DNA from: VXYL01 sp965116345
GTDB lineage: Bacteria > Pseudomonadota > Gammaproteobacteria > Pseudomonadales > Azotimanducaceae
DNA: 64,000 bases
NCBI GenBank assembly: GCA_965116345.1
Contig: OZ220680.1
Coordinates: 3,038,001-3,102,000, forward strand
Reading direction: 5' to 3'
Numbering within the stretch: position 1 is the first letter of the stretch; each line of letters opens with the position of its first letter. The notes beneath the pieces are model-generated. The model had not been told where the DNA came from, searched no databases, and saw only the letters and a list, made by a program, of their open reading frames with translations. A program made the translations under genes and the position numbers. Below are positions 17,744 to 27,435 of this stretch, piece after piece.

Positions 17744-18025
17744 GTGGCCGACGACAAGGGCTTGACCAACCACGAGATCATCATCGCGTTGGTCGGCGGA
17801 GCCCTGCTGGGGCCGTTCCGGGCGACCTGGAGCACGGAGATCATCAGCGATGTGCGCGAGCTCACGAAGGACTACGACGCATTCCTGCAGGGCGGCGAGC
17901 AGATGCGCTTCAAGTACCACCTGCACGACCCCTCGACCCATGTCTCGCATTCGCTGCTCCTCGACTTCAAGCACGTGACCGCGATCTACGATCGCGTGGA
18001 GCTGCACGAACGCCAGCGGGACTGA
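17744..18025 (+). CDS. Hypothetical protein, ~93 aa
   Basis: This small protein is not recognised. It has a weakly hydrophobic N-terminal stretch (EIIIALVGGALLGPF) and then a charged, soluble part with FKYHLHDPSTHVSHSLLLDFKHVTAIYDRV. I favour the GTG at 17744 (VADDKGLTNHE); the frame opens at 17705. It lies 33 bases before the Gfo/Idh/MocA gene on the same strand. Confidence 0.5.
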   Translation: MADDKGLTNHEIIIALVGGALLGPFRATWSTEIISDVRELTKDYDAFLQGGEQMRFKYHLHDPSTHVSHSLLLDFKHVTAIYDRVELHERQRD

Positions 18026-18058
18026 GCGGCGTCGTGCGTCGCCCCGTGGCCAGCCATC

Positions 18059-19183
<1,125 letters not shown>

Positions 19184-19221
19184 GCGGCGCTCTCGAACGA
19201 AAGGCAGCAACCGAGGACACC

Positions 19222-19881
19222 ATGGGACGCGTATTCATCACTTGGGGCGGCTGGAACGGCCACGAACCGGAACAGACGGCGGGCATCTTCGCGGACGTGC
19301 TCGAAGCCGAAGGGCACGAGGTAACGGTTACCGATCGGCTCGAGCCGTTGGCCGACGAGGACTTCATGGCGGGGGTGGACCTCGTGGTGCCGGTGTGGAC
19401 CATGTCGCAGATCGGCCGCGACCAGGAGGCCGGTCTGCTCAAGGCGATCCGCGCGGGCACCGGCTGCGCGGGTTGGCACGGCGGCATGGGGGACTCGTTT
19501 CGCAACAACGTCGAGTACCAGTTCATGGTGGGAGGCCAGTTCATCTGCCATCCGGGCGGCATCATCGACTACGAGGTCAACATCACCAGCGACGACCCCA
19601 TCGTCGCCGGCCTCGACGACTTCGGGATGCGATCCGAGCAGTACTTCATGCACGTCGATCCGTCCAACGAGGTGCTCGCGACCACCACCTTCAAGGGCGA
19701 ACACTGGGGTATCGACTGGGTCCGCGGCGCGACCATGCCCGTGGCGTGGAAGAAGCGCTACGGGACGGGCAAGGTCTTCTACAGTTCACTCGGCCACGTG
19801 GCGTCGGACTTCGACGTGCCCGAGGCCAGGGAAATCATGCGCCGCGGATGTCTGTGGGCAATAAGAAACGGCGGGGGGTAG
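19222..19881 (+). CDS. ThuA-like domain protein
   Basis: This 219-residue protein has the class I glutamine amidotransferase-like fold of ThuA, a family linked to trehalose or disaccharide utilisation. Visible features are VFITWGGWNGHEPEQTAGIF at the start, GLLKAIRAGTGCAGWHGGMGDSF, the HPGGIIDYEVNI segment, MRSEQYFMHVDPSNEVLATT, and PVAWKKRYGTGKVFYSSLGH near the end. The ATG at 19222 is used; longer frames only shadow the preceding gene. It lies 39 bases after the Gfo/Idh gene and 7 before the PQQ dehydrogenase, so an operon is likely. In many bacteria ThuA genes sit beside Gfo/Idh and cytochrome-containing sugar dehydrogenases. Confidence 0.88.
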   Translation: MGRVFITWGGWNGHEPEQTAGIFADVLEAEGHEVTVTDRLEPLADEDFMAGVDLVVPVWTMSQIGRDQEAGLLKAIRAGTGCAGWHGGMGDSFRNNVEYQFMVGGQFICHPGGIIDYEVNITSDDPIVAGLDDFGMRSEQYFMHVDPSNEVLATTTFKGEHWGIDWVRGATMPVAWKKRYGTGKVFYSSLGHVASDFDVPEAREIMRRGCLWAIRNGGG

Positions 19882-19888
19882 CTGCGTC

Positions 19889-21418
19889 ATGTCTCCACTG
19901 ACAATCAATCGGCTGGCGGGTTGTGTTCTGCTGCTCGGCATCACCGCATGCGGGTTCGAGGAGGTCGAGGGCTTCGAGCGCCTCTACCACCGTCATTGCG
20001 CCGTATGCCACGGGTCGGACCTGCAGGGCGCTGCCCAGGGCACGCCGCTGGTGGGCATCGATCTGGGCCACGGTGACGGCATCGACAACATCGCCCGGAG
20101 CATCGCCGCCGGGATGCCGGACCGGGGCATGCCCAGTTGGTCTGAGACGCTATCGGAGACCGAGATCCGGAGTGTCGCCATCTTCATCTCCGAGGAACGC
20201 GCCAACACGACCTTCGGCGACTTCCGCATCAAGACGCCGCTGGTCGTGCCGACGGATGCGGTACGGACGTCGCTACACGACTTCCGCCTCGAGCTCGTCG
20301 CCGATGGGCTCGATCCGCTCCCCTACGCCATCGCACCCCTGCCGGATGGCCGCATCCTGCTCACCGAGAAGATGCGCGGGCTCACGGTCGTCTCCGCCGC
20401 CGGCGAGCAATCGGAGCTGGTGCCCGGTGCGCCCGTCGGGCACGGCGGCGCCGTGCAGTTCGGCCCGCTTCAGTATGGCAACGGCTGGGTTCTCGACGTG
20501 ACCCTGCACCCCGACTACGCGGACAACCGCTGGATCTATCTCAGCTACGGCGACCGCTGCGAAGACTGCGACGCCCAGAGTCGCGGCGGGCCGGCATCGA
20601 TGACCAAGCTTGTCCGCGGCCGGCTGCGCGACGGCACCTGGACGGATCAGGAGACCATCTTCGAGGTCGACAAGGCGTTCTACAACTCGGCCAGCGACAT
20701 GGCCACGGGTGCACGCATCTGCTTCGACGGAGCCGGCCATGTCTTCCTGAGCCTCGGCATGAAGGCCGGGCAACGACCGGTGCAGAGGCTCGATCAACCG
20801 GACGGCAAGATCCACCGCATGCACGACGACGGGCGGGTGCCCGAGGACAACCCCTTCGTCGACCAAGCGGACGCGTTCCCGACCATCTGGACCCTGGGCC
20901 ATCGCAGCCCCCACGGGCTCGAGTTCAACCCGGAGTCGGGCGAGCTTTGGAGCACCGAAATGGGTCCGCGGGGCGGGGACGAGATCAACCGGCTGACTCC
21001 CGGCGCCAACTACGGCTGGCCGCTGACGTCGAAAGGCGTGCACTACAACGGCCGTCCGGTGGACGGCCGGGGGCTTGGAATCGACTTCGACCTCGACGAC
21101 CTGGAGCCGCCCGTCGTCGACCTCACGCCGTCGGTGGCGGTGTCGAGCTTCGTATTCTACGACGGCCATGCGTTTCCCGGATGGCGTCACCATGCCCTCG
21201 TCGGCTCGCTGAAGGGTTCCGATCTGGTCCGGTTCGTGTTCGAGGACGGCCAGGAGGTGGAACGCGAGACCCTGATCGAGGATCTCGCCCGGATCCGGGA
21301 CATCGAGACGGGTCCCGGTGGCGTCGTCTACCTGCTCCTCGAACACGCATCGGGTGGCCAGATCGTGCGCATGACGCCCGAGGCGAAGACGTCCGAGGCG
21401 GAGGAAACAGGTGTCTGA
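19889..21418 (+). CDS. Lipoprotein fusion: cytochrome c domain plus PQQ-dependent sugar dehydrogenase beta-propeller
   Basis: This 509-residue exported protein has a lipobox (LLGITAC, cysteine near 21) that predicts membrane anchoring. A short class I cytochrome c domain follows, with heme motif CAVCH (C37, C40, H41) and a likely methionine ligand in GMPDRGMPSW. The rest is a soluble aldose-sugar-dehydrogenase-type propeller, with PYAIAPLPDGRILLTEK, GHRSPHGLEF, STEMGPRGGDEINRLTPGANYGWP and AVSSFVFYDG. The fusion should pass electrons from PQQ-dependent sugar oxidation straight to heme in the periplasm. The stop overlaps the GTG of the next gene by 8 bases. Confidence 0.9.
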   Translation: MSPLTINRLAGCVLLLGITACGFEEVEGFERLYHRHCAVCHGSDLQGAAQGTPLVGIDLGHGDGIDNIARSIAAGMPDRGMPSWSETLSETEIRSVAIFISEERANTTFGDFRIKTPLVVPTDAVRTSLHDFRLELVADGLDPLPYAIAPLPDGRILLTEKMRGLTVVSAAGEQSELVPGAPVGHGGAVQFGPLQYGNGWVLDVTLHPDYADNRWIYLSYGDRCEDCDAQSRGGPASMTKLVRGRLRDGTWTDQETIFEVDKAFYNSASDMATGARICFDGAGHVFLSLGMKAGQRPVQRLDQPDGKIHRMHDDGRVPEDNPFVDQADAFPTIWTLGHRSPHGLEFNPESGELWSTEMGPRGGDEINRLTPGANYGWPLTSKGVHYNGRPVDGRGLGIDFDLDDLEPPVVDLTPSVAVSSFVFYDGHAFPGWRHHALVGSLKGSDLVRFVFEDGQEVERETLIEDLARIRDIETGPGGVVYLLLEHASGGQIVRMTPEAKTSEAEETGV

Positions 21419-22013
21419 AGGCCGCATCGCCGAGGTCGAGCGGCGGATCGGCGAACTCACGATTGAGCTCGCCGCGTTGCGCAAGTCCAACGTCGGCGAG
21501 ACCGTGCCGAACTACCCGTTCACGACAATGCACGGCGAGACGACGTTGCTTGATCTATTCGGCGACAAGGATCGCCTGCTGGTCATCCACAACATGGGTC
21601 AGGCGTGCCGCTACTGCACGCTGTGGGCGGACGGCTTCAACGGTCTGCTGCCGCACCTGGAATCCGCGCTGGCCGTCGTGCTGGTCTCCAAGGACTCGTC
21701 CCAAGTGCAGCGCACCTTCGCCAATTCGCGCGGTTGGCGGTTCCGACTCGCTTCCCACGGCGGTGGCGACTACATCCGCGAACAGGGCGTCTACGGCCAG
21801 GCCGAGAACTACCCCGGCGCCGTGGTCTACGAACGCCGGGACGGACTGATCGTCAGAAAGAACGCCTGCTCGTTCGGCCCCGGCGACCTCTACTGCGCGG
21901 TTTGGCCGCTGTTGGCTTTGGCGGGGTTGGACGAGCAGACTTTCACCCCGCAGTTCAACTACTGGACCCGCCCCGAACACCTCGAGGACGGCGGCGAGAA
22001 CGTGCTGGACTGA
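21411..22013 (+). CDS. DUF899 thioredoxin-like protein
   Basis: This 200-residue protein of the DUF899 thioredoxin-fold family has PFTTMHGETTLLDLFGDKDRLLVIHNMG followed by ACRYCTLWADGFNG, equivalent to the family's CPSCSFWADNFDG site. Later come FYxxSxGW-like and SFGPGDLYCAVWPLLAL segments. Two cysteines separated by two residues could form a redox pair, but function in this family is not established. The GTG at 21411 is preceded by GGAGG at a good distance and overlaps the end of the PQQ dehydrogenase, so it is translated with the sugar-oxidation cluster. Confidence 0.82.
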   Translation: MSEGRIAEVERRIGELTIELAALRKSNVGETVPNYPFTTMHGETTLLDLFGDKDRLLVIHNMGQACRYCTLWADGFNGLLPHLESALAVVLVSKDSSQVQRTFANSRGWRFRLASHGGGDYIREQGVYGQAENYPGAVVYERRDGLIVRKNACSFGPGDLYCAVWPLLALAGLDEQTFTPQFNYWTRPEHLEDGGENVLD

Positions 22014-22030
22014 ACGACCTGTCCGTCCGC

Positions 22031-22234
22031 CTAGGGAAGGTCTGCGACGGCGAAGAACGAACGGGCGGTTGCCAACTGCTCTGGCGTTCGTGGTCCCCGG
22101 GAGAATTCGAACCAGGCGACCGCGCTCACCGCGATGGTTTCGCCCGTCCCGGCGATCCGAAGCAACCATCGTCTTTCGGGTCCGGCGACGGCCAAAGCGT
22201 AGACGAGGAAGTCGGTGTCCAGATGAAGGGCCAT
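22031..22234 (-). pseudogene. Truncated PIN-domain toxin (VapC-like)
   Basis: The 67 residues begin MALHLDTDFLVYAL and continue to VSAVAWFEFSRGPRTPEQLATARSFF, the first half of a VapC PIN ribonuclease with its first two acidic residues (D6 and the glutamate of WFEF). A complete VapC has about 130 residues and two more acidic positions, which are missing. The reading frame ends in CAGACCTTCCCTAG, identical to the end of the MITE-like element in this window. The ATG overlaps the antitoxin stop (ATGA). It is probably inactive. Confidence 0.75.
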
Positions 22235-22491
22235 CAGAACCCCTCGTCCTGTTCCTTGAGGCGCCTGACTTCGACTTCGGCGTCGTGACCGGCGAACAAC
22301 ACGAACAGCCGTTCGAGCGTTTGCGCCCGCTCTTGTCGCTTCACCCTTGGCAGACCCACCTCCGCGTCGCGTTGACGTAGTAGTGCGCGACGAATGGCTT
22401 CTGAGACGGAGCAATCGTAACGGGCGGCGAGTTGACGCGCTGCCGTTCGCGCCGGGTCGTCGAGCATGATGGTCGTTCTCGTGAGCATCAA
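22234..22491 (-). CDS. Ribbon-helix-helix antitoxin (VapB-like)
   Basis: This 85-residue protein has an RHH DNA-binding start (TRTTIMLDDPARTAARQLA) followed by YDCSVSEAIRRALLRQRD. A charged C-terminal tail (RLFVLFAGHDAEVEVRRLKEQ) would bind the toxin. It overlaps the VapC remnant by 4 bases. A perfect palindrome 16 bases upstream of its start is a good operator candidate. With the toxin truncated, it may persist as a neutralising or orphan repressor. Confidence 0.8.
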   Translation of the reverse strand: MMLTRTTIMLDDPARTAARQLAARYDCSVSEAIRRALLRQRDAEVGLPRVKRQERAQTLERLFVLFAGHDAEVEVRRLKEQDEGF

Positions 22492-22506
22492 TTATGGATC
22501 TTCTCG

Positions 22507-22523
22507 ATACATAACTTATGTAT
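22507..22523. promoter_or_regulatory. Palindromic operator candidate for the antitoxin
   Basis: ATACATAA-C-TTATGTAT is a perfect 8-bp inverted repeat with a one-base centre in an AT-rich island of a GC-rich window, directly upstream of the antitoxin gene. RHH antitoxins usually bind such sites to autorepress. It also precedes the divergent hypothetical gene. Confidence 0.6.
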
Positions 22524-22646
22524 ACAGTGGGTGTCCGGTTGATTCATTGCGGTGTTGGTTCGCACTGGCTGTCCATGCGGCGCTGCTTTACTGAAACCCA
22601 CCCGGAGCGCACAATCACCGTAGGTTTGCAGCAGGAAGAAACGCCC

Positions 22647-22931
22647 GTGAACCCGGTGGTCGCTCGCAACGAGATCGAACCGCTCCTAAGCGAGTTGATC
22701 CGTCAGTTGTCCGTGGAGGGTCGGGCGACGGAACAGGCGATCTATCGGCGCATCCGCAAGTCGCTATGCGATGCCAGCAACGCCTGCGAGTTGACCCGGC
22801 CGTTCACCGACCTGTCGACCATGGCGCAGGTGAGACCCAATGGGTCGGGGGACGCGAGCGTGCTGCTGGCGCGCATTCTGGAGAAGGCCAGAACCCTCGT
22901 CTTGCCGACGGAAACGCCGCTCGTTCACTGA
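22647..22931 (+). CDS. Hypothetical protein, ~94 aa
   Basis: This family is not recognised. The protein is helical and soluble, with IEPLLSELIRQLSVEGRATEQAIYRRIRKSLCDASNACELTRPF and later a SVLLARILEKARTLVLP helix. The GTG at 22647 is favoured; the frame opens at 22518 within the antitoxin promoter region, giving up to 137 residues. It stands between the toxin-antitoxin remnant and the convergent acyl-CoA dehydrogenase. Confidence 0.45.
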   Translation: MNPVVARNEIEPLLSELIRQLSVEGRATEQAIYRRIRKSLCDASNACELTRPFTDLSTMAQVRPNGSGDASVLLARILEKARTLVLPTETPLVH

Positions 22932-22972
22932 CCGTAGGGCGAAGACAAGCCCCGGCCAGCGCGACCTGTCTC

Positions 22973-24184
22973 CTAACGTCCCGTAGGCACCTCGTTGAAC
23001 GGGATGCCCTTGTCGACCCGCACGTCCTGGGGCAGGCCGAGGACTCGCTCGGAGAGGATGTTCAGCATGATCTCGTCGCTGCCGCCGGCGATGCGGCCAC
23101 CGGGGGCACCCATGAAGGTCGCCTGGTACATGCCGTGGGCCTCGGCGTAGGCCGGATCGGAGATGGCGCCGGACAGTTCCAGCAGATCCATGGCGAAGGA
23201 CGCCATGTCCTGGGCCTTGGACGCCGCGACTAGCTTGCCAATCGAATTCTCGGGGCCGGGCGTGTCGCCGCGCGAGAGGGCGGACAGCGCCCGGTAGCCG
23301 GTGTACTTGAGGCCCGTCTCTTGGGCGTACCAGGTGGCGAGCTTGGCGCGCACGTTGCGGTCGCGGATCGCCGGTTCGCCGTCGATCTCAACCTTGCCCG
23401 CGAGGTCGAACACCTGGCGGAAGCCGGCGCCGCCAACGCCGCCGCCGCCGATGGCCATGCGCTCGTTCATGAGCGTGGTCAGTGCCACCTGCCAGCCCTG
23501 GCCGACGGCGCCCAGGCGCTGGTCGTCCGGTACCCGCACGTCGTTGAAGAACACCTCGTTGAAGTTGGCGCCGCCGGAGATCTGCTTGATCGGCCGGATC
23601 TCGATGCCGGGCGACTTCATGTCGAGGAAGAAATAGGACAGGCCCTTGTGCTTGGGCACCGTCGGGTCGGTGCGCAGGACAATGATGCCGTAGTCGGAGT
23701 AGTGCGCCCCGGACGTCCAGATCTTCTGACCGTTAATAACCCACTCGTCGCCGTCCTTCTCGGCGCGGGTACGCAACGCCGCCAAGTCCGAACCGCCGGC
23801 CGGCTCGCTGAACAGCTGGCACCAGATGTGCTCGCCGGAGGCGAGCGGCGGCAGATGCTTGCGCTTGTGCTCTTCGCTCGCCCAGGCCATCAAGGTGGGT
23901 GCCGCCATGCCCTGGCCGATCGCGAAGACGCTGCCGGGGGTCGCGAACCTACCTTCCTCCTGGTTCCAGATCACTTGTTCGATCGGGTTGGCACCGCGTC
24001 CGCCGTATTCCTCCGGCCAACGGATGCAGGCCCATCCGGCGTCGTACTTGCGCTTCTGCCAGAGTTTAGCGGCCTCGACCTCGTCGAGGCCTTCGAGTTC
24101 CTCAGGCGTCGGCGCATTGGCCTCGAGCCACTCGCGCGCCTCGGCGCGAAAGGCAGCTTCTTCGGCGCTGTCGTTGAAATCCAT
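22973..24184 (-). CDS. Acyl-CoA dehydrogenase (subunit of a pair)
   Basis: This 403-residue flavoenzyme oxidises an acyl-CoA at C2-C3 using FAD and passes electrons to electron-transferring flavoprotein. Typical elements are WPEEYGGRGANPIEQVIWNQE, QLFSEPAGGSDLAALRTRAEKDGDEWVINGQKIWTSGA in the middle domain, and APGGRIAGGSDEIMLNILSERVLGLP at the C-terminus. The ATG at 24184 is preceded by GGAGGAG. It is the second gene of an operon, 27 bases after another acyl-CoA dehydrogenase. The pair resembles two-gene (alpha2beta2) acyl-CoA dehydrogenases known from steroid side-chain degradation. Its substrate is unknown. Confidence 0.9.
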   Translation of the reverse strand: MDFNDSAEEAAFRAEAREWLEANAPTPEELEGLDEVEAAKLWQKRKYDAGWACIRWPEEYGGRGANPIEQVIWNQEEGRFATPGSVFAIGQGMAAPTLMAWASEEHKRKHLPPLASGEHIWCQLFSEPAGGSDLAALRTRAEKDGDEWVINGQKIWTSGAHYSDYGIIVLRTDPTVPKHKGLSYFFLDMKSPGIEIRPIKQISGGANFNEVFFNDVRVPDDQRLGAVGQGWQVALTTLMNERMAIGGGGVGGAGFRQVFDLAGKVEIDGEPAIRDRNVRAKLATWYAQETGLKYTGYRALSALSRGDTPGPENSIGKLVAASKAQDMASFAMDLLELSGAISDPAYAEAHGMYQATFMGAPGGRIAGGSDEIMLNILSERVLGLPQDVRVDKGIPFNEVPTGR

Positions 24185-24211
24185 ATTGCTCCTCCGAGTC
24201 CTCGGAATGCT

Positions 24212-25330
24212 CTACGCGGCCGACTGTTCGCGTTCGATGCCGCTGATCAGCCTGTCCTGCCAGGTCGCTTCGCTGCCGATGTTGACGGACAGCAGCTTGG
24301 CGCGGCGATAGTGGAACTGGCAGTCGAACTCCCAGGTGAACCCCATGCCGCCATGGGTCTGGATGTTCTCCTTCGACGCGTAGTAGTAGGCCTCGGTGGC
24401 ACTCACGCGCGCCGTCGCGGCGGCCACCGGCAGTTCGTCGGCGTCGGTGTCCAGCGCCCAGGCGCCGTAGTAGCAGTTGGCCCGCGCCAGCGTGTTCTTG
24501 ACGTAGGCGTGGGCGAGCTTGTGCTTGATGGCCTGGTAGCTGGCGATGGGACGACCGAAGGCGTAGCGCCCCAAGGCGTACTCCCTGGCCATCTCCAACG
24601 CGGCATTCGCGCCGCCCACCTGCTCCCAAGCGAACAGCACAGCGGCCCGGTCGAGCAGACGTTGAGTCGCCGTCCAGCCTTCGCCGTCGCCGCCAAGCGG
24701 TTCCGCCGCGTCGTCGGCGAAGGCGATCCTGGCGTGGGAGCGGGTTGGATCCAAGGTGCCGACGGACTCCCGGCTGACGCCGTCGAGTTCGGCAAGGTAG
24801 AGGGTCGCCCCATCGCCGGCATCGGATCGTGCGACCACCACGGCGAAGTCCGCGATGTCGCCGTCGGCCACGGGAATCTTGACGCCCGTGAGGGCGTCTG
24901 ACGATGCGACGGTCGTGAGGTTCCCGGCACGGGGTTGGCCGGGACCTTCCCCGAGTGCAAAGGTGCCGATCACGTTGCCCGTGGCCAGCTTGGGCAGCCA
25001 CTTCTCCTTCTGCGCTTCGCTGCCCGCCATGAGCAGTGCTTCCGTTGCCAGGTACACCGACGACGAGAAGGGCACGGGTGCGACGGCGCGACCGAGTTCT
25101 TCCGCGATGACACTGAGTTCGAGGTACGACAGGCCCAAGCCCCCGTGCACCTCCGGGATCACGGCGGCCGTCCAGCCGAGGTCGGCGATCTTGCGCCACA
25201 GCTCCTCGTCGTAGGGACGTTCCTCATCGTCCAGGATGGCGCGTACGGTCGACGTCGGGCAGGCTTCCTGGAGAAAGCCGAGCGCCTGCTCGCGCAGCAG
25301 GTTCTGCTCGTCGGAGAATTCGAAATTCAC
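24212..25330 (-). CDS. Acyl-CoA dehydrogenase (partner subunit)
   Basis: This 372-residue acyl-CoA dehydrogenase-fold protein starts NFEFSDEQNLLREQALGFLQ and has VHGGLGLSYLELSVIAEELG and GRYAFGRPIASYQAIKHKLA, with ENIQTHGGMGFTWEFDCQFHYRRAK near the C-terminus. The middle domain is shorter and less conserved than in its neighbour; for example, the usual TEPxxGSD is replaced by ALGEGPGQP. That pattern is common in the second subunit of heteromeric dehydrogenases. The start is a GTG at 25330. It diverges from nadE across about 170 bases. Confidence 0.88.
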   Translation of the reverse strand: MNFEFSDEQNLLREQALGFLQEACPTSTVRAILDDEERPYDEELWRKIADLGWTAAVIPEVHGGLGLSYLELSVIAEELGRAVAPVPFSSSVYLATEALLMAGSEAQKEKWLPKLATGNVIGTFALGEGPGQPRAGNLTTVASSDALTGVKIPVADGDIADFAVVVARSDAGDGATLYLAELDGVSRESVGTLDPTRSHARIAFADDAAEPLGGDGEGWTATQRLLDRAAVLFAWEQVGGANAALEMAREYALGRYAFGRPIASYQAIKHKLAHAYVKNTLARANCYYGAWALDTDADELPVAAATARVSATEAYYYASKENIQTHGGMGFTWEFDCQFHYRRAKLLSVNIGSEATWQDRLISGIEREQSAA

Positions 25331-25504
25331 GGCGGTTCCCCAACCTTGGTGGAAGTGCAGGGAGCGCGATTGTAACCGTCTGCCCGACGGACGTGTGAGG
25401 AGCGCTACCGGCGCGCCCTGTGCGTAGGCGCGGCGAAGTCCGACAGGCTGCTACGATTGCACCATGAACAAGATGGTCGATTGTCCCGACACCGAGCGGA
25501 CCGC

Positions 25505-27430
25505 GTGACGGACTACGCGCAGTTCGGCTTCATCAAGGTTGCGGCCGCGGCGCCGCGGGTGGTCATCGCGGATCCCGCCGCCAATGCCGAGGCGATCCTA
25601 GCGGCGTATGGGAACGCGCCAGACGACGCGGCGATCGTGCTGTTCCCGGAACTTTGCGTCACGGGCTACACCTGCGAGGATCTGTTCGCCATGGCGGACC
25701 TCAGGCGTGCGACTTCGTCCGCCCTTGGGTCGATCGCCCAGGCCACGGCTGGACGGGTCCTCGTGGTCGGCGCGCCCTGGTGGCTCGACGATGGCCGCAT
25801 CCTCAACTGTGCGTTCGTGTGTCGTGACGGTGGCATTCTCGGTGCCGTGCCCAAGGTCGCCCAGCCGAACTACGAGGAGTTCTACGAGAAGCGCTGGTTC
25901 GCTTCCGGGGCCGACGTCGCTGTGACGATCGAAGGCGACCTGGGGACCTTTCCGCTGCGCACGGACCTGGTGTTCAGACTGGGCGCTACCGCGTTCGGCA
26001 TCGAGATCTGCGAGGATCTCTGGGCACCCACGCCGCCGAGCGCGGACCTGGCTCTCGCCGGTGCCGAAATCCTGCTTAACCTGTCCGCCAGTACCGAGCT
26101 GGTGGCCAAGGCGGACTACCGGCGCGACCTCGTCCGGACCCAGAGCGCGCGGACGCTTTCGGGCTACGTCTATACGGGAGCGGGACCAAGCGAGTCGACC
26201 AAGGACGTGGTCTTCGGCGGCCATCTCCTGGCTGCGGAGAACGGTCGGATGCTGGGCGAGTCGACACGTTTCGAGCTCGACGGCAGCGTGCTGACGGTGG
26301 AAATCGACTGCGAGCGTCTGCGCCATGACCGGGTGCGCAACACGACCTTCGCCCAGAGTCGGCGGCCGGCGGCGACGTTGCCGGTGGACGCGGGTTCGCC
26401 ACCGTCGTTGCCGACGCTGGCACGAACCCATTCCCGGCAACCGTTCGTCCCGTCGGACGAGTCCGAGCTCGACGCTCGAGCCCGGGAGATTCTCGCCATC
26501 CAGGCCACCGGGTTGGCCCGCCGAGTGCGGGCAGCCGACGCGAGGCGCTTGGTCATCGGCCTGTCCGGCGGCCTCGACTCCAGCCTCGCCTACCTGGTGT
26601 GCCTCGACACCCTCGAGGTCCTCGGGCTGCCGCCGTCGACGGTCTGCGCGCTGACCATGCCCGGGCCGGGAACGACCGAGCACACCTTGGCCTCGGCGCG
26701 TGAACTGGCACGCACCACGGGCGTCGAACTGCGTGAAATTCCCATCGAGGCGGCCGTGCAACAGCACCTGGCCGATATCGCCCATCCCGGCGACGCTGAC
26801 GTCACCTTCGAGAACGTCCAGGCGCGGGAGCGCACGCAGATTCTGTTCGACACGGCCAACCTCACCGGGGGCATCGTCGTCGGTACCGGCGACCTCTCAG
26901 AACTCGCCCTGGGGTGGTGCACGTTCAACGCGGACCAGATGTCGAGCTACAACGTCAACGCCGGCGTGCCCAAGACGTTGATCGCGTACCTGGTGCGGTG
27001 GTACGCCCGGCACCGCGCCGGTGACGACCTGCGCGCTGTCCTCGAACGGGTTCTGGACACGCCGATCACCCCCGAACTGGTGCCGTCCGAGGATGGCGAG
27101 ATCGGCCAGCGGACGGAGGAGATCATCGGCCCGTACGAGCTGCACGACTTCTTCCTGTTCCACTTCCTGCGCAGGGGCGCGGGGGCGGAGAAGATCTTCA
27201 CCCTGGCGGTGCGGGCTTTCGCCGACGACTATCCGCCGGCGGAGATCAAGCGCTGGCTCGGCGTCTTCTTCCGACGGTTTTTCGCCCAGCAGTTCAAACG
27301 CACGACCTTACCGCCGGGACCGAAAGTCGGCACGGTCAGCCTGTCGCCCCGGGGAGACTGGCGAATGCCGGACGAAGCGAGCGCCGGCGCGCTGCTGACC
27401 GCGATCGACAACATTCGAATCGACGAGTGA
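25505..27430 (+). CDS. nadE: Glutamine-dependent NAD+ synthetase
   Basis: This 641-residue cytoplasmic enzyme joins an N-terminal nitrilase-type glutaminase to a C-terminal NAD+ synthetase. The glutaminase glutamate is in LFPELCVTGYTCEDLF, the lysine in KVAQPNYEEFYEKRWF and the cysteine in EICEDLWAP. The synthetase P-loop is SGGLDSS at 354. ENVQARERTQILFDTANLTGG and GTGDLSELALGWCTFNADQMSSYNVNAGVPKTL are classic. I choose the GTG at 25505 because conserved sequence (DYAQFGFIKVAAAAPRV) starts there; a TTG at 25457 is in frame. A 14-codon reading frame from the ATG at 25464 ends in TGA overlapping this GTG and could couple translation. Confidence 0.95.
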   Translation: MTDYAQFGFIKVAAAAPRVVIADPAANAEAILAAYGNAPDDAAIVLFPELCVTGYTCEDLFAMADLRRATSSALGSIAQATAGRVLVVGAPWWLDDGRILNCAFVCRDGGILGAVPKVAQPNYEEFYEKRWFASGADVAVTIEGDLGTFPLRTDLVFRLGATAFGIEICEDLWAPTPPSADLALAGAEILLNLSASTELVAKADYRRDLVRTQSARTLSGYVYTGAGPSESTKDVVFGGHLLAAENGRMLGESTRFELDGSVLTVEIDCERLRHDRVRNTTFAQSRRPAATLPVDAGSPPSLPTLARTHSRQPFVPSDESELDARAREILAIQATGLARRVRAADARRLVIGLSGGLDSSLAYLVCLDTLEVLGLPPSTVCALTMPGPGTTEHTLASARELARTTGVELREIPIEAAVQQHLADIAHPGDADVTFENVQARERTQILFDTANLTGGIVVGTGDLSELALGWCTFNADQMSSYNVNAGVPKTLIAYLVRWYARHRAGDDLRAVLERVLDTPITPELVPSEDGEIGQRTEEIIGPYELHDFFLFHFLRRGAGAEKIFTLAVRAFADDYPPAEIKRWLGVFFRRFFAQQFKRTTLPPGPKVGTVSLSPRGDWRMPDEASAGALLTAIDNIRIDE

Positions 27431-27435
27431 TACCC

